64,000 nt of DNA from Devosia sp. (GCA_016713105.1 JADJPS010000017.1:372001-436000), one strand, 5' to 3'. Shown: positions 51,900 through 61,540, counted from the first letter of the stretch. Notes: generated by a model from the letters alone, not told the origin. Numbers and translations are program-made.

Positions 51900-53513
51900 T
51901 CATGCGGACCGCCGGGGTCGCCGTGCGGCCACCGCGCTGGCGCCGATGCCGAAAAGCACCGCGATCCAGAACGGCCAGTCCCCCAGCCGGTTGAACGGCG
52001 TGCCGCCGGCGACGGGCTGCGACGGCACGACATCGAGCACGCCGGTCTCGAGCGCCGCCAGCCGGCCGGTGATGCGACCGAGCGGATCGACCGCCAGCGT
52101 CACCCCCGAATTGGCGGCGCGCAGCAGCGGCAGCCCGGTCTCGACCGCCCTGAGCCGGGCGTGGTGGGCGTGCTGTTCGGGGCCGATCGAGCCATCGAAC
52201 CAGGCATCGTTGGTGACGTTGAGGATGAACCCGGCCCCGGCGGGATCGCCGATGTCGCCGGGAAACACCGCCTCGTAGCAGACCAGCGCGAGGAACGGCG
52301 GCACCCCCGGCGGGCTCATCAGCCGCCGGCCGTCGCCCGGCGCCCAGCCATTGGTGCCCGGCACGAACTGGGTGATGCCGAACAGCCGGAAGAACTCGGG
52401 GAACGGCAGGTACTCGCCGAACGGCACCAGATGCGACTTGTCATAGCTCGCCACCGTCTCGCCGGCGCCGTTGATGGCGAGGATCGCGTTGAAGCCGGGA
52501 TTGTCGGGGATCGGCACGCCGTCATCGCCGATCGGCTCGCGCGGCGCGCCGGTGAGCAGCAGCGTCGTCTCCGGCAGCGCCCGGGCGATGCGGGCGAGGC
52601 CCTCGGGATAGTCGGAGAGGAAGAACGGGAACACCGATTCCGGCCAGATCAGCACGCTGATGCCGGAGAGCCCCGGGTCGGCGGGGGTCAGCCGGGTCTC
52701 GGACAGGCCGATGAGGCGCGCGACGATGGCCTCGGGCTCGCCCTGGCTCCAGTCGGCATGATCGAGGATCATCGGCTGGACGAGACGCGCCGTCATGTCG
52801 GTGCGCGGCAGCAGCGGCGTGGTCTCGAGCCGGAAGGCGCCATAGCCCAGCTGCGCCGCAATCGCCGCCATGGCGAGGAAGAACGGCACGAGGCGTCGGA
52901 CCAGCCCGCGCTGGTCGGCCGGCCAGATCAGCGCCGGGCTCGCCGCGAGCAGGGCGGCGAGGAAGGTGAGGCCATAGGTGCCGATCAGCGCGGCGAGCTG
53001 CAGCATCTGGTCGTTGGCGGTGAGCGCATAGCCGAGCAGATCGAACGGAAAGCCCGAGAACAGGTGGCCGCGCGCCCATTCGGCGAGGGCGAGGCAGCTC
53101 GCGAGCGTCACCACCCGCAGCGCCCCGCCGCTCCACAGCAGCTGCGCCAGCGCGCTCGCGAGGCCCCAGAACAGCGCCAGCAGCGCGGCGAGCGCCACGA
53201 TGGCGAACGGCATCAGCAGCAGGAACAGGCCCCCCTGCTGCAGGAAGGCCGCCCCCAGCCAGTGCAGCGCGACGGTGAAATAGCCGAGCCCGAAGCCGAG
53301 GCCGATGCCGAAGGCCGGCCCGAACAGCCGCCCCCAGCCGCGTCGGCGCTCGGCTCCGTCGAGCGCCCACACCCAGATCGGCAGGCCGACGAACAGCGCC
53401 GGCAAGAGGAAGAAGGGCGGCACCGACGCCGCCGCCACGGCTCCGGCCACCACAACGATGAGGAACCGCCGCCAGCCGTGGCTCAGCATCACGGTCTCGG
53501 CGAGCCAGGTCAT
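51900..53513 (-). CDS. lnt: Apolipoprotein N-acyltransferase
   Basis: Inner-membrane enzyme that adds the third acyl chain to lipoproteins. 537 residues. Six to seven membrane helices (residues 15-215) are followed by a periplasmic nitrilase domain. The Glu-Lys-Cys triad is visible in ISVLIWPESVFPF, YDKSHLVPFGEYLP and LVCYEAVFP. A C-terminal membrane helix (WPFWIAVLFGIGASAVA) completes the fold. It follows corC on the same strand; the xre-type gene often found between lnt and metK in relatives is absent. Confidence 0.96.
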   Translation of the reverse strand: MTWLAETVMLSHGWRRFLIVVVAGAVAAASVPPFFLLPALFVGLPIWVWALDGAERRRGWGRLFGPAFGIGLGFGLGYFTVALHWLGAAFLQQGGLFLLLMPFAIVALAALLALFWGLASALAQLLWSGGALRVVTLASCLALAEWARGHLFSGFPFDLLGYALTANDQMLQLAALIGTYGLTFLAALLAASPALIWPADQRGLVRRLVPFFLAMAAIAAQLGYGAFRLETTPLLPRTDMTARLVQPMILDHADWSQGEPEAIVARLIGLSETRLTPADPGLSGISVLIWPESVFPFFLSDYPEGLARIARALPETTLLLTGAPREPIGDDGVPIPDNPGFNAILAINGAGETVASYDKSHLVPFGEYLPFPEFFRLFGITQFVPGTNGWAPGDGRRLMSPPGVPPFLALVCYEAVFPGDIGDPAGAGFILNVTNDAWFDGSIGPEQHAHHARLRAVETGLPLLRAANSGVTLAVDPLGRITGRLAALETGVLDVVPSQPVAGGTPFNRLGDWPFWIAVLFGIGASAVAARRPRRSA

Positions 53514-53684
53514 GCGGCGAAGATCGAATCAGCGGGCATGGTGCAGACTTGCGATCCGGCATGCCGGCGGTCAAGGCTCGCCGGAGGAGGGAGCCCAGGA
53601 TACAGACCGGGACCAGAACCGGTCCGGAAGCGATCCGCCGACGGCCTAACGGCAGCGGCCCCGATCGAAGGGACCCGAGCGAAC

Positions 53685-54758
53685 CTACTCCACCGCTGGC
53701 GGCGGCTTTGCGACCCCGGCCACTGGCAGCGTTGCCGCGGTTTTCTCCTCCGGCGGCTTGGGCAGCCGGGGCTTGGGCTGCTTCAGCCGCTTGATCTTGA
53801 CGCGCTTCACCTGCCGGCTGTCGGCCTGCAGCACCTCGAACTCGAAGCCCTTGATGCCGTTGACCACCTCGCCCTTGATCGGCACGTGGCCGGCCAGTTC
53901 GAACACCAGCCCGCCCAGCGTGTCGACCTCGTCGGCGTGGCTGCCGGGGTCGAAATCGGGGCCGATCACCTCGCGCACCTCCTCGAGCTCGGCCCGGGCC
54001 GAGGCCACGAAGACGTTGGAATTGACCTTCCTGACCAGCGCCACGTCGTCGTCGTGCTCGTCCTCGATCTCGCCGACCACCGCCTCGAGCAGGTCCTCGA
54101 TGGTGACCAGACCATCGGTGCCGCCATATTCGTCGATCACCACCGCCATGTGCACGCGCTTCAGCTGCATCTGCTGCAGCAGGTCGCCCACCGGCATCAG
54201 CGGCGGCACGAACAGCACCTGGCGGACGATATCGAGCTTTTCGAGCTTCTGGCGCAGCGGCGGCGATACCAGCTTGACCGGCAGGCTCGCCTCCGGATCG
54301 GTGACCGGCTCGGTGATGCGCCGGAGCGCGTCCTTGACGTGGATGAAACCGGTGATGTTGTCGAGATTGTCGGCATAGACCGGCATGCGCGAGTGCCCGA
54401 CGGCGCGAAACCGCGTCACCAGCACGCCGAGCGTCTCGCTCGCCTCGACTGCCTCGATGTCGGCGCGCGGCACCATGACGTCCTCGACGCGCTTCTCGCC
54501 CAGTTCCAGCACGTTCTTGAGGATGGTGCGCTCGGACTGGGTGAAGTCGGCGGTCTCGCCGCTCTGCTCGCTTTCCAGCGCCACCTCGAGATCGTCGCGC
54601 AGCGACATCGTGCGCAGCGCCAGCAGGCCCTTGAGCCGGCTCCACAGTGATGGCCCCCGCGCTGCCGCGGGGGCGGGACTAGAGGGAGGCTCGCTGGAGC
54701 TGCGGCCGGAGGATGGCTTCCTGTGGGCAGGCGCGACGCTACTGTCTGTATCGGTCAT
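53685..54758 (-). CDS. corC: CorC/HlyC-family CBS-domain protein
   Basis: 357 residues. A disordered Ser/Pro-rich N-terminus comes first. Two CBS domains follow (about residues 90-220; VEDVMVPRADIEAV and LKRVHMAVVIDEYGGTDGLVTIEDLLE, in part). A C-terminal CorC/HlyC (transporter-associated) domain follows, with DTLGGLVFELAGHVP. It ends in a Lys/Pro-rich tail. No DUF21 membrane domain, so it is a soluble CorC type, thought to affect Mg/Co efflux. Standard location between ybeY and lnt. Confidence 0.93.
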   Translation of the reverse strand: MTDTDSSVAPAHRKPSSGRSSSEPPSSPAPAAARGPSLWSRLKGLLALRTMSLRDDLEVALESEQSGETADFTQSERTILKNVLELGEKRVEDVMVPRADIEAVEASETLGVLVTRFRAVGHSRMPVYADNLDNITGFIHVKDALRRITEPVTDPEASLPVKLVSPPLRQKLEKLDIVRQVLFVPPLMPVGDLLQQMQLKRVHMAVVIDEYGGTDGLVTIEDLLEAVVGEIEDEHDDDVALVRKVNSNVFVASARAELEEVREVIGPDFDPGSHADEVDTLGGLVFELAGHVPIKGEVVNGIKGFEFEVLQADSRQVKRVKIKRLKQPKPRLPKPPEEKTAATLPVAGVAKPPPAVE

Positions 54759-54806
54759 CGGTCATGGCCGCACCTGGCGGCCGTTCCATTCATCGGAGGG
54801 TGTAAT

Positions 54807-55280
54807 CTAGCTATCGGCATAGGGATCGGCAATGCCGAGGGTGGCGAGGATCTGCGTCTCGAGCCGCTCCATCCGTTCAGCCTCGCTGTCCTCGACATGG
54901 TCGTAGCCCAGCAGGTGGAGGAAGCCGTGCACCACGAGGTGGGTGAAGTGCGCCGCGAACGGGATGCCCATCTCGGCCGCCTCGCGCGCCACCGTCTCGC
55001 GGGCGAGTATGATGTCGCCCACGAGGCCCACCACCGGCGTGAAGGGTTCCAGCTGCGGAAAGCTCAGGACGTTGGTGGATGTGTCGATGCCGCGCCACTG
55101 CCGGTTGAGTTCGCGTTGCTCGGCATCGTCGGTGAGCACCACCGAGACCTCGGCAATCCCGGCGACCCTGGCCCCGGACTGCGCCAGCGCCTCGTGGATG
55201 GCCGTCTCGGCGACGGTCTCGAGCCCGTCCGGCCAGCCCTCGGCATTGACCGACAGGGCGATCTCCAGCGGCGCCCGCAT
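54807..55280 (-). CDS. ybeY: Endoribonuclease YbeY (16S rRNA maturation)
   Basis: 157 residues. Metal-dependent RNase needed for 16S rRNA 3' maturation and 70S quality control. The zinc motif HGFLHLLGYDH has the three histidines (H-x3-H-x5-H). STNVLSFPQ and GDIILA are further family signatures. ATG at 55280 shares its A with the phoH stop (TGATG); a GTG one codon earlier is an alternative. Upstream phoH and downstream corC are its usual partners. Confidence 0.95.
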   Translation of the reverse strand: MRAPLEIALSVNAEGWPDGLETVAETAIHEALAQSGARVAGIAEVSVVLTDDAEQRELNRQWRGIDTSTNVLSFPQLEPFTPVVGLVGDIILARETVAREAAEMGIPFAAHFTHLVVHGFLHLLGYDHVEDSEAERMERLETQILATLGIADPYADS

Positions 55281-56314
55281 CACGCCCTGGCGTCGCTTTC
55301 CGCCAGCCGCCGCGCCGTGTCGGCCTCGTAGGCGCGAACGATCCGGCCGACCAGCGCGTGGCGCACCACGTCCTTGTCGTTGAAGCGCGAGACATGCACG
55401 CCCTCGATGCCGTCGAGGAGCTTGACCGCCTCGACGAGTCCGGATTTCTCGCCGCGCGGCAGGTCGACCTGGGTGGGGTCGCCGGTCACGATCATCTTGG
55501 AGTTCTCGCCCAGCCGGGTCAAAAACATCTTCATCTGCATCGAGGTGGTGTTCTGCGCCTCGTCGAGGATGACGACGGCATTGGCGAGGGTACGGCCGCG
55601 CATGAAGGCGAGCGGCGCCACCTCGATCATCCCCGAGGTGATGCAGCGCTCGACATGTTCGGGCCGCATCATGTCGTAGAGCGCGTCGTAGAGGGGCCGG
55701 AGATAGGGGTCGACCTTGTCCTTCATGTCGCCGGGCAGGAACCCCAGCCGCTCGCCCGCTTCCACCGCCGGACGGGAGAGCACGATGCGGTTGATGTCGC
55801 CGCGCTCGAGCAGCGTCGCGGCATGGGCGACGGCGAGGTAGGTCTTGCCGGTACCGGCCGGGCCGACGCCGAAGATCAGCTCCGCCCGGTCCATGGCCCG
55901 CATGTAGGCATCCTGCGCCGGGGTACGGGCAACGATCGTCGCCTTGCGCGTCGCGATCTGCGCCATGCGGACCCGCCCCTTCTTTTCCAGCGTGGGCAGG
56001 GTGAGCTGGCTGTCCTCGGTCTCGACCATGCGGATGACGCTGTCGACACTGGCCACCTCGACCGGCTGGCCTTCCTCGAGCATCTCGTAGAGCGACTCGA
56101 GCACGCGCCGGGCCTGGTCGACCGCGCTGGCCGGGCCCTTCAGCATCACATGGTTGCCGCGCGGCGTCGCCTGCACGCCGAGCCGCTGCTCGATCAGCGC
56201 CAGATGCTGGTCGAAGTCGCCGTAGAGCTGGGCGGCGAGCTTGTTGTCTTCGAAGGCGAGTTCAAGCTGGGACGAGGGGCCGTGGTCGGACGACGGGGGC
56301 AAATGCCTGCTCAA
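55280..56314 (-). CDS. phoH: PhoH-like ATPase
   Basis: 344 residues. The N-terminal KH-like region is followed by the P-loop ATPase: Walker A GVGPAGTGKTYLAVAHA and Walker B AVVILDEAQNTT, then VTGDPTQVDLP. Thought to act in RNA metabolism, partly because of its conserved pairing with ybeY. The start is TTG at 56314, overlapping the miaB stop (TTGA); AGGAGA lies 2-3 bases before it. No ATG is available in the first 50 codons. Downstream overlap with ybeY suggests tight co-translation. Confidence 0.94.
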   Translation of the reverse strand: MSRHLPPSSDHGPSSQLELAFEDNKLAAQLYGDFDQHLALIEQRLGVQATPRGNHVMLKGPASAVDQARRVLESLYEMLEEGQPVEVASVDSVIRMVETEDSQLTLPTLEKKGRVRMAQIATRKATIVARTPAQDAYMRAMDRAELIFGVGPAGTGKTYLAVAHAATLLERGDINRIVLSRPAVEAGERLGFLPGDMKDKVDPYLRPLYDALYDMMRPEHVERCITSGMIEVAPLAFMRGRTLANAVVILDEAQNTTSMQMKMFLTRLGENSKMIVTGDPTQVDLPRGEKSGLVEAVKLLDGIEGVHVSRFNDKDVVRHALVGRIVRAYEADTARRLAESDARA

Positions 56315-57780
56315 ATCTCCTGGGCTCCTTGCTGCAGCCCCACGAGACGGGCGGCGATGGCGCGAGACTCGGTCACGCTAGCAGAATTCGGTTCCGCGAC
56401 TGTGACAATCTTGCCAGCGAGCGAGTTATTTCCGGCCGAGACGATCTCGACCGGGACGATCTGGCCGATAAGCCGCTCCGGCCCCTGCAGGTGCACCGCC
56501 TGCAGGTAGGGCGAACGGCCGCCGACCTGGCCGGGCATGCGCCCGCGCTTGTCGATCAGCACCGGCAGGACGCGCCCCACCACCGAGCGGCCGAAATCGC
56601 GCATCTGCATGGTGATGAGCGCATTGAGCCGGGCGAGCCGCTCGATCCTGACCGGTTCGGGAACCTGGTTGTCCATCGTGGCGCCGGGGGTCCCGGGGCG
56701 GCTCGAATACTTGAAGGTGAAGGCCGAGGCGTAGCCGACCTCGCCGACCAGCGACAGCGTCTGGGCGAAATCGGCCTCCGTCTCGCCGGGGAAGCCGACG
56801 ATGAAATCGCCCGACAGCGCCATGTCGGGGCGCGCCTCGCGGATACGCCGGATGACGCCGAGATACTGGGCCCGGCTGTGCCGCCGGTTCATCGCCTTGA
56901 GGATCGTGTCCGAGCCCGACTGCACCGGCAGGTGCAGGTACGGCATCAGCGCCCCGAGATCGCGATGCGCCGCGATCAGCTCGTCGGTCATGTCGAGCGG
57001 GTGCGAGGTGGTGTAGCGGAGCCGCGCGATACCGGGGATGGCGGCGAGCCGGAAGCAGAGTTCGCCCAGCCCGACGGCGCGCCCCCTGGCGTCGAGGCCG
57101 TGGTAGGCGTTGACGTTCTGTCCCAGCAGCGTCAGTTCGCGCACGCCCGCCGCCGCGAGGTTGCGCGCCTCGGCCAGCACCTGTTCCACCGGCCGGCTGA
57201 CCTCGCTGCCGCGCGTGTACGGCACGACGCAGAAGGTACAGAACTTGTCGCAGCCCTCCTGCACCGTGAGGAAGGCGGTGAGGCCGCGCGCCAGCGTCAC
57301 GCCCTTGCTTGCCGCCGGCAGGTGCTCGAACTTGTCCTCGGCCGGAAACTCGGTTTCGACGACCTTCGATCCGTTATGGGCCCGCGCGATCAGCTCGGGC
57401 AGCCGGTGGTAGGCCTGGGGCCCGAGCACCACGTCGACCGCCGGCGCGCGGCGGACGATCTCCTCGCCCTCGGCCTGCGCCACGCAGCCGGCGACGCCGA
57501 TCATCAGGTCCTCGCCGCGCTCGCGCCGCTCGGTCTTGAGGTCGCGCAGCCGCCCCAGCTCGGAGAACACCTTCTCGGATGCCTTCTCGCGGATATGGCA
57601 GGTGTTGAGCACGACGAGATCGGCGTCCTCCATCGCCGCGACCGGCACGTAGCCGTGCGGCGCCAGCGCGTCCGCCATGCGGTCGCTGTCGTAAACGTTC
57701 ATCTGGCACCCGTAGGTCTTGATGAACAGCTTCCTGGGCGTGTGTTCGGTGGTCTGCGGCGTTTCGGGCGTCTCGATCAT
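56311..57780 (-). CDS. miaB: tRNA-2-methylthio-N6-isopentenyladenosine synthase MiaB
   Basis: Radical SAM methylthiotransferase for A37 of tRNAs reading U-initial codons. 489 residues. The N-terminal UPF0004 domain has its three cysteines in YGCQMNVYDSD, LNTCHIREKA and AGCVAQAEG. The radical SAM cluster is CDKFCTFC. A C-terminal TRAM domain follows (VLPVLIDKRGRMPGQVGGRSPYLQ, in part). ATG at 57780 gives the standard start. It is divergent from the metC-like gene. Confidence 0.96.
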   Translation of the reverse strand: MIETPETPQTTEHTPRKLFIKTYGCQMNVYDSDRMADALAPHGYVPVAAMEDADLVVLNTCHIREKASEKVFSELGRLRDLKTERRERGEDLMIGVAGCVAQAEGEEIVRRAPAVDVVLGPQAYHRLPELIARAHNGSKVVETEFPAEDKFEHLPAASKGVTLARGLTAFLTVQEGCDKFCTFCVVPYTRGSEVSRPVEQVLAEARNLAAAGVRELTLLGQNVNAYHGLDARGRAVGLGELCFRLAAIPGIARLRYTTSHPLDMTDELIAAHRDLGALMPYLHLPVQSGSDTILKAMNRRHSRAQYLGVIRRIREARPDMALSGDFIVGFPGETEADFAQTLSLVGEVGYASAFTFKYSSRPGTPGATMDNQVPEPVRIERLARLNALITMQMRDFGRSVVGRVLPVLIDKRGRMPGQVGGRSPYLQAVHLQGPERLIGQIVPVEIVSAGNNSLAGKIVTVAEPNSASVTESRAIAARLVGLQQGAQEI

Positions 57781-57883
57781 GGGCGCGGTCAATACACCCA
57801 ACTCGGCACGAGTGCAAAAGGCGCTGCAGGGTGCCGGTTGCCAGGCGGCACCGCAGCGGGCACCTTGCCGCCCGGAGGATGCC

Positions 57884-59077
57884 ATGACCGAAACACTCTC
57901 GACCCTGTTGCTGCATGGCGGCGATGGCCCGCGCGTCGTCGGCCAGCCGGTGAGCCCGGCGCCGGTGCTGTCGACCGCGTTCTTCACCCATCCCGACGCG
58001 GTGGGCTTTTCGGCCGAGGACCTCAAGGCCGAGACGCCGCATTTCTACACCCGCTGGAGCAACCCCACGCTCGAGCTGCTGGAGCGGCGGCTGGCGCTGC
58101 TCGAGGGCGGCGAGGCGGCGGTGGTGTTCGGCTCGGGCATGGGGGCGATCACCGGGCTGTTCAGCGAGCGGCTGGGCAGCGGCGACCACCTGGTGCTTTC
58201 CGACGTCTGCTACGCCGGCGTCGCCGAGTACGCGCATCACCAGCTGCCGCGGCAGGGCGTCGAGGTCAGCTTCGTCGACGCGTCCGATCCCGGGCAGGTC
58301 GCCGCGGCGCTGCGGCCCAATACGCGGCTCGTCCATGTCGAGACCCCGGCCAACCCCATCCTCCGGCTGACCGATATCGCCGCCGTGGCGGCGATCGCGC
58401 ATGCCGGCGGGGCCGAGCTTTCGGTCGATTCGACCATCGCCACCCCGGTCGGCACCAACCCCATCGGGCTCGGCGCCGACTATGTCTGCCACTCGCTGAC
58501 CAAGTACCTGTGCGGCCACGGCGACGCGCTGGGCGGCGCGGTGATCGGCACCGCCGAGCGGGTGGCGGCCCTGCGCAGGCAGAGCCTGATCCATCTCGGC
58601 GCGGCGCTGTCGCCGTTCTCGGCCTACCTGATCCTGCGCGGCATCGAGACGCTGGAGCTGAGGATGGACAGGCACGAGGCCAACGCGCGGGCGCTGGCCG
58701 AGTGCCTCCAAGCCCACCCCAGGGTTCGCCGCGTCAACTGGCCGGGGCTGGCGAGCCATCCGCAGGCCGATCTGGCCCGCCGGCAGATGCGCAATTTCTC
58801 TGGCCTGCTCAGCTTTTCGGTGACATCCGGCGGTGCGGCGATGGCCCGGCAGCTGGCCGACCGGCTCACGACGGTGAGCACCGCGGTGTCGCTGGGCAAG
58901 ACCAAGTCGCTGTGCTTCTTCATTCCGACCGAGGACATCCTGCGCTCCTCGTTCCGGCTCGCCGGCAAGGCCGCGGACGATTATCGCGACTGGGCCGGCG
59001 ACGGGGTGTTCCGCGTCTCGGTGGGGATCGAGGCCGCCGCCGACATCATCGCCGATTTTGAGCAGGCGCTGGGCTGA
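57884..59077 (+). CDS. metC: PLP-dependent transsulfuration enzyme (cystathionine lyase type)
   Basis: 397 residues, Cys/Met metabolism PLP family. FYTRWSNPTLELLERRLALLE (in part) is the substrate-phosphate region. FGSGMGAITG and ETPANPILRLTDI follow. The PLP lysine is in VCHSLTKYLCGHGDALGG. SLGKTKSLCFFIP sits where most relatives have SLGGVESL, so cystathionine beta-lyase, gamma-lyase and methionine gamma-lyase cannot be told apart with certainty. GGAGG 6 bases before ATG 57884 fixes the start. It stops directly beside the convergent plsC end. Confidence 0.85.
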   Translation: MTETLSTLLLHGGDGPRVVGQPVSPAPVLSTAFFTHPDAVGFSAEDLKAETPHFYTRWSNPTLELLERRLALLEGGEAAVVFGSGMGAITGLFSERLGSGDHLVLSDVCYAGVAEYAHHQLPRQGVEVSFVDASDPGQVAAALRPNTRLVHVETPANPILRLTDIAAVAAIAHAGGAELSVDSTIATPVGTNPIGLGADYVCHSLTKYLCGHGDALGGAVIGTAERVAALRRQSLIHLGAALSPFSAYLILRGIETLELRMDRHEANARALAECLQAHPRVRRVNWPGLASHPQADLARRQMRNFSGLLSFSVTSGGAAMARQLADRLTTVSTAVSLGKTKSLCFFIPTEDILRSSFRLAGKAADDYRDWAGDGVFRVSVGIEAAADIIADFEQALG

Positions 59078-59878
59078 CTACTCCGCCGCGACCGGCAGCG
59101 GCGTGCCGCGGTTGAGGGCCACCAGCATGCGGCGCACCTCGGTTTCCATCTCACGGGCCACCTGCTTGCGGTCGGCGCCGGCGCCGAGCACCCGCGGCGT
59201 GCCGAAGGCGAGCGTCACCTCGCGCGTGCCACCGGTGAGGATTTCCCTGAGGTTCTGGCGGAAGCTCTTGGACTTGATCCAGGCGATGAAGGAGCGGTCG
59301 GTGCGGCCGACCGACAGGCCCTGCAGCCTGGTATAGGCGATGGTCAGCGGCTGGATCATCACCTCGCCGGCGCCGGCCTCCTCCATCGCATGCTGCGCCG
59401 CCCCGATCAGCGCCGAGCGGAACGGCAGGACATGGGTGCCGATATCGGACTGGCCCTCGGCGAACAGCAGCACCGCGCCGCCCGAGGCCATGCGCTTGCC
59501 CATCTCGCGGCTCGCCCGGTGCGCATCGGTGCGCTTCTTGCGGTCGACATAGAGCGTGCGCTGCAGGGTCGCCATGAAGTTGACGAAGAACCACTTCTTG
59601 ACTTCCGACTTGGCCACGAACGTGACGTCGGCCTTCGAACCGACGGCGATGATGTCGGTCCACGAGATGTGGTTGGAGACCACCAGCGTCGCCCGCCGGG
59701 TCGAGGGCGTGCCGATGACCTTGACCCGCATCCCGAGGAAAGTGCAGCCGAACCAGTGGAACCAGCGCGGGATGAAGTTCCAGTCGAGCCCCAGCCGGGT
59801 GATGACGAACTGCATGGGCACGAACACCAGCATGAACGGCAGGTAGCAGAACACGAAGAACAGGCTGCGCTGGATCAT
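59078..59878 (-). CDS. plsC: 1-acyl-sn-glycerol-3-phosphate acyltransferase
   Basis: 266 residues. N-terminal membrane helix (SLFFVFCYLPFMLVFVPMQF, residues 5-24). The HX4D catalytic motif is VSNHISWTDI. The second acyltransferase motif FAEGQSDIG corresponds to the usual FPEGTRS. It makes phosphatidic acid in membrane lipid synthesis. ATG at 59878 overlaps the fur stop (ATGA). In relatives the order fur/mur-plsC is conserved. Confidence 0.92.
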   Translation of the reverse strand: MIQRSLFFVFCYLPFMLVFVPMQFVITRLGLDWNFIPRWFHWFGCTFLGMRVKVIGTPSTRRATLVVSNHISWTDIIAVGSKADVTFVAKSEVKKWFFVNFMATLQRTLYVDRKKRTDAHRASREMGKRMASGGAVLLFAEGQSDIGTHVLPFRSALIGAAQHAMEEAGAGEVMIQPLTIAYTRLQGLSVGRTDRSFIAWIKSKSFRQNLREILTGGTREVTLAFGTPRVLGAGADRKQVAREMETEVRRMLVALNRGTPLPVAAE

Positions 59879-60312
59879 CGGTCGGCCTCCTCGGCCTTCA
59901 GCGGAACGGCATAGAGCTCGAGCCGATGGTCCACCAGCCGGTAGCCGAGGCGCTTGGCGATCAGGTCCTGGATCGCCTCGATCTCCTCGTTGCGGAACTC
60001 GATGACCGTGCCCGAGCGGATGTCGATCAGGTGGTCGTGGTGCTCGTCGGGGATCAGCTCGAAGCGGGCCCGGCCATCCTTGAAATCGTGCTTGGTGACG
60101 AGCCCCGATTCCTCGAACAGGTTCAGCGTGCGATAGACGGTGGAGAGCGAGATGCGCGGGTCGACGGCGCTGGCGCGGCGGTAGAGCTCCTCGACATCGG
60201 GATGATCGATGGCCTGTTCGATCACCTGTGCGATGACGCGGCGCTGCTCGGTCATGCGCATGCCCTTGTGGGCACACTGCTCCTCCAGCGTCAGGATGCC
60301 GGCTTTGCTCAT
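59875..60312 (-). CDS. fur: Fur-family metalloregulator (Fur/Mur)
   Basis: 145 residues. The winged helix shows KGMRMTEQRRVIAQVIEQA and ISLSTVYRTLNLFEESGLV. Metal ligands include DEHHDHLIDIRSG and FRNEEIEAIQ. The C-terminal Cys pairs of E. coli Fur are absent, as in alphaproteobacterial Fur/Mur. In Hyphomicrobiales this orthologue usually responds to manganese (Mur) while Irr and RirA handle iron; whether that holds here cannot be read. ATG at 60312. Upstream rimI and downstream plsC. Confidence 0.92.
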   Translation of the reverse strand: MSKAGILTLEEQCAHKGMRMTEQRRVIAQVIEQAIDHPDVEELYRRASAVDPRISLSTVYRTLNLFEESGLVTKHDFKDGRARFELIPDEHHDHLIDIRSGTVIEFRNEEIEAIQDLIAKRLGYRLVDHRLELYAVPLKAEEADR

Positions 60313-60343
60313 CGGGCCGCCCCCGCGGTTGTCGCTTTCGGGG

Positions 60344-60820
60344 TTATCCAAGATCGCGCGCCATGACAATAGCGGTGGCGGGCGAGCCATCGGGCCGCGG
60401 ATAGTAGCCCTTGCGCTCGGAGACCTTCACGAACCCGAACTTGCCGTAGAGCCGGATTGCCGCGGCGTTGTCGGCCGCCACCTCGAGGAACATCCGCCTG
60501 GCCGGGGTCATCAGCAGGTCGTCGAACACGGCGCGCAGCAGTGCCGCGCCGACGCCCTTGCCGCGCCACCTGGGGTCGACCGCAATGGTGATCAGTTCGG
60601 CCTCCGCGCCGACCAGCCGCACCATGGCAAAGCCCGCGATCCTGCGTTTCGCGTCGCAGGCGACATAGACGGGCGTGCCCTCGCCGGTGATGTAGGCGGC
60701 AAAATCCTCGCGCGGCCAGCCGCGGTAGAAGCCCTGGGCATGGAGCCTGGCGACGGCATCGGCATCGCGGCCCTGCGCCGGCTCGACGTGAAGGCCCGCC
60801 GGGCCCATCCAGAGCTTCAT
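60344..60820 (-). CDS. rimI: Ribosomal protein S18-alanine N-acetyltransferase
   Basis: 158-residue GNAT protein. ELITIAVDPRWRGKGVGAALL is the acetyl-CoA loop (R/Q-x-x-G-x-G/A). LEVAADNAAAIRLYGKFGFVKVSERKGYY (in part) is typical of RimI. ATG at 60820 overlaps the tsaB stop (ATGA), so the two are coupled; tsaB-rimI is a widely conserved pair. fur follows after 31 bases. Confidence 0.93.
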   Translation of the reverse strand: MKLWMGPAGLHVEPAQGRDADAVARLHAQGFYRGWPREDFAAYITGEGTPVYVACDAKRRIAGFAMVRLVGAEAELITIAVDPRWRGKGVGAALLRAVFDDLLMTPARRMFLEVAADNAAAIRLYGKFGFVKVSERKGYYPRPDGSPATAIVMARDLG

Positions 60821-61425
60821 GAGGTGGCCACTCTCGCGACGCGGAACCGGTCCTGCGGCTTGGCGTCGGCGCCGCGGATGTAGGCGGCCTCGGGCGGGTG
60901 GCCTGCCGCATCGAGCCGGACGGCGAGGCGGGCCAGCGCCGCGATGTCGACGAACGGGCTGGTGAGCAGGCCCATGTCCGCTGCCACGCGGCGCCGCGCC
61001 TCGGCCATCGGCAGCAGCTCGGGTCCGCCGATGGGGAGGCCCGGGCCGGAGAAGGCCTGGAAATAGGCTTCGTCGCGCCGCGCATCGAGCAGCACGGCCG
61101 CCGGCCGGCAGGGCGCCGCGAGCGACAGCGCCACGAGGCTCGAAACGCCGATGACCGGCACGCCGAGCGCAAGGCCGAGCCCGCGCGCCGCGCTGAGGCC
61201 GATCCTCAGGCCGGTGAACGAGCCGGGGCCGGTGGTCACGGCGATCCGCCTGAGGTCGGCGTAGCCGAGGCCGTTGCGGGCCAGCAATTCGCCGATGGCC
61301 GGAAAGATGCGCTCGGCCTGCCCCTGCGCCATGTCCTCGACCAGCGTGTCGGCAGCCTCGCCGACGAGCAGCGCCAGCTGCAGGCGCGGCGCGGCCGTAT
61401 CGATGGCGAGAAGGGGCGTGTGCAT
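60817..61425 (-). CDS. tsaB: tRNA threonylcarbamoyladenosine synthesis protein TsaB
   Basis: 202 residues, partner of TsaD/TsaE in t6A37 synthesis. The ASKHA fold starts LLAIDTAAPRLQLAL. VTTGPGSFTGLRIGLSAARGLGLAL (in part) is the most conserved block. ATG at 61425. A palindromic-repeat region separates it from nfuA. Co-translated with rimI. Confidence 0.95.
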   Translation of the reverse strand: MHTPLLAIDTAAPRLQLALLVGEAADTLVEDMAQGQAERIFPAIGELLARNGLGYADLRRIAVTTGPGSFTGLRIGLSAARGLGLALGVPVIGVSSLVALSLAAPCRPAAVLLDARRDEAYFQAFSGPGLPIGGPELLPMAEARRRVAADMGLLTSPFVDIAALARLAVRLDAAGHPPEAAYIRGADAKPQDRFRVARVATS

Positions 61426-61468
61426 GCAGCACAGATAATCTCGCAGGTCGCCAACGTCGAGCGGATAC

Positions 61469-61538
61469 TTCCCCTCGCCCCCCTCGGGGCCCTCTCCCTC
61501 GAGCGGCGGGCGTGGCGCATGGCGCCGGGTGAGGGGCG
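61469..61538. repeat. Intergenic palindromic region, copy 4
   Basis: C-rich arms (CTTCCCCTCGCCCCCCTC, CCCTCTCCCTCGAG) with a G-rich return (GGTGAGGGGCGG) around a CATGGCGCCGGG core. Imperfect pairing. It lies between tsaB and nfuA. Confidence 0.45.
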
Positions 61539-61540
61539 GT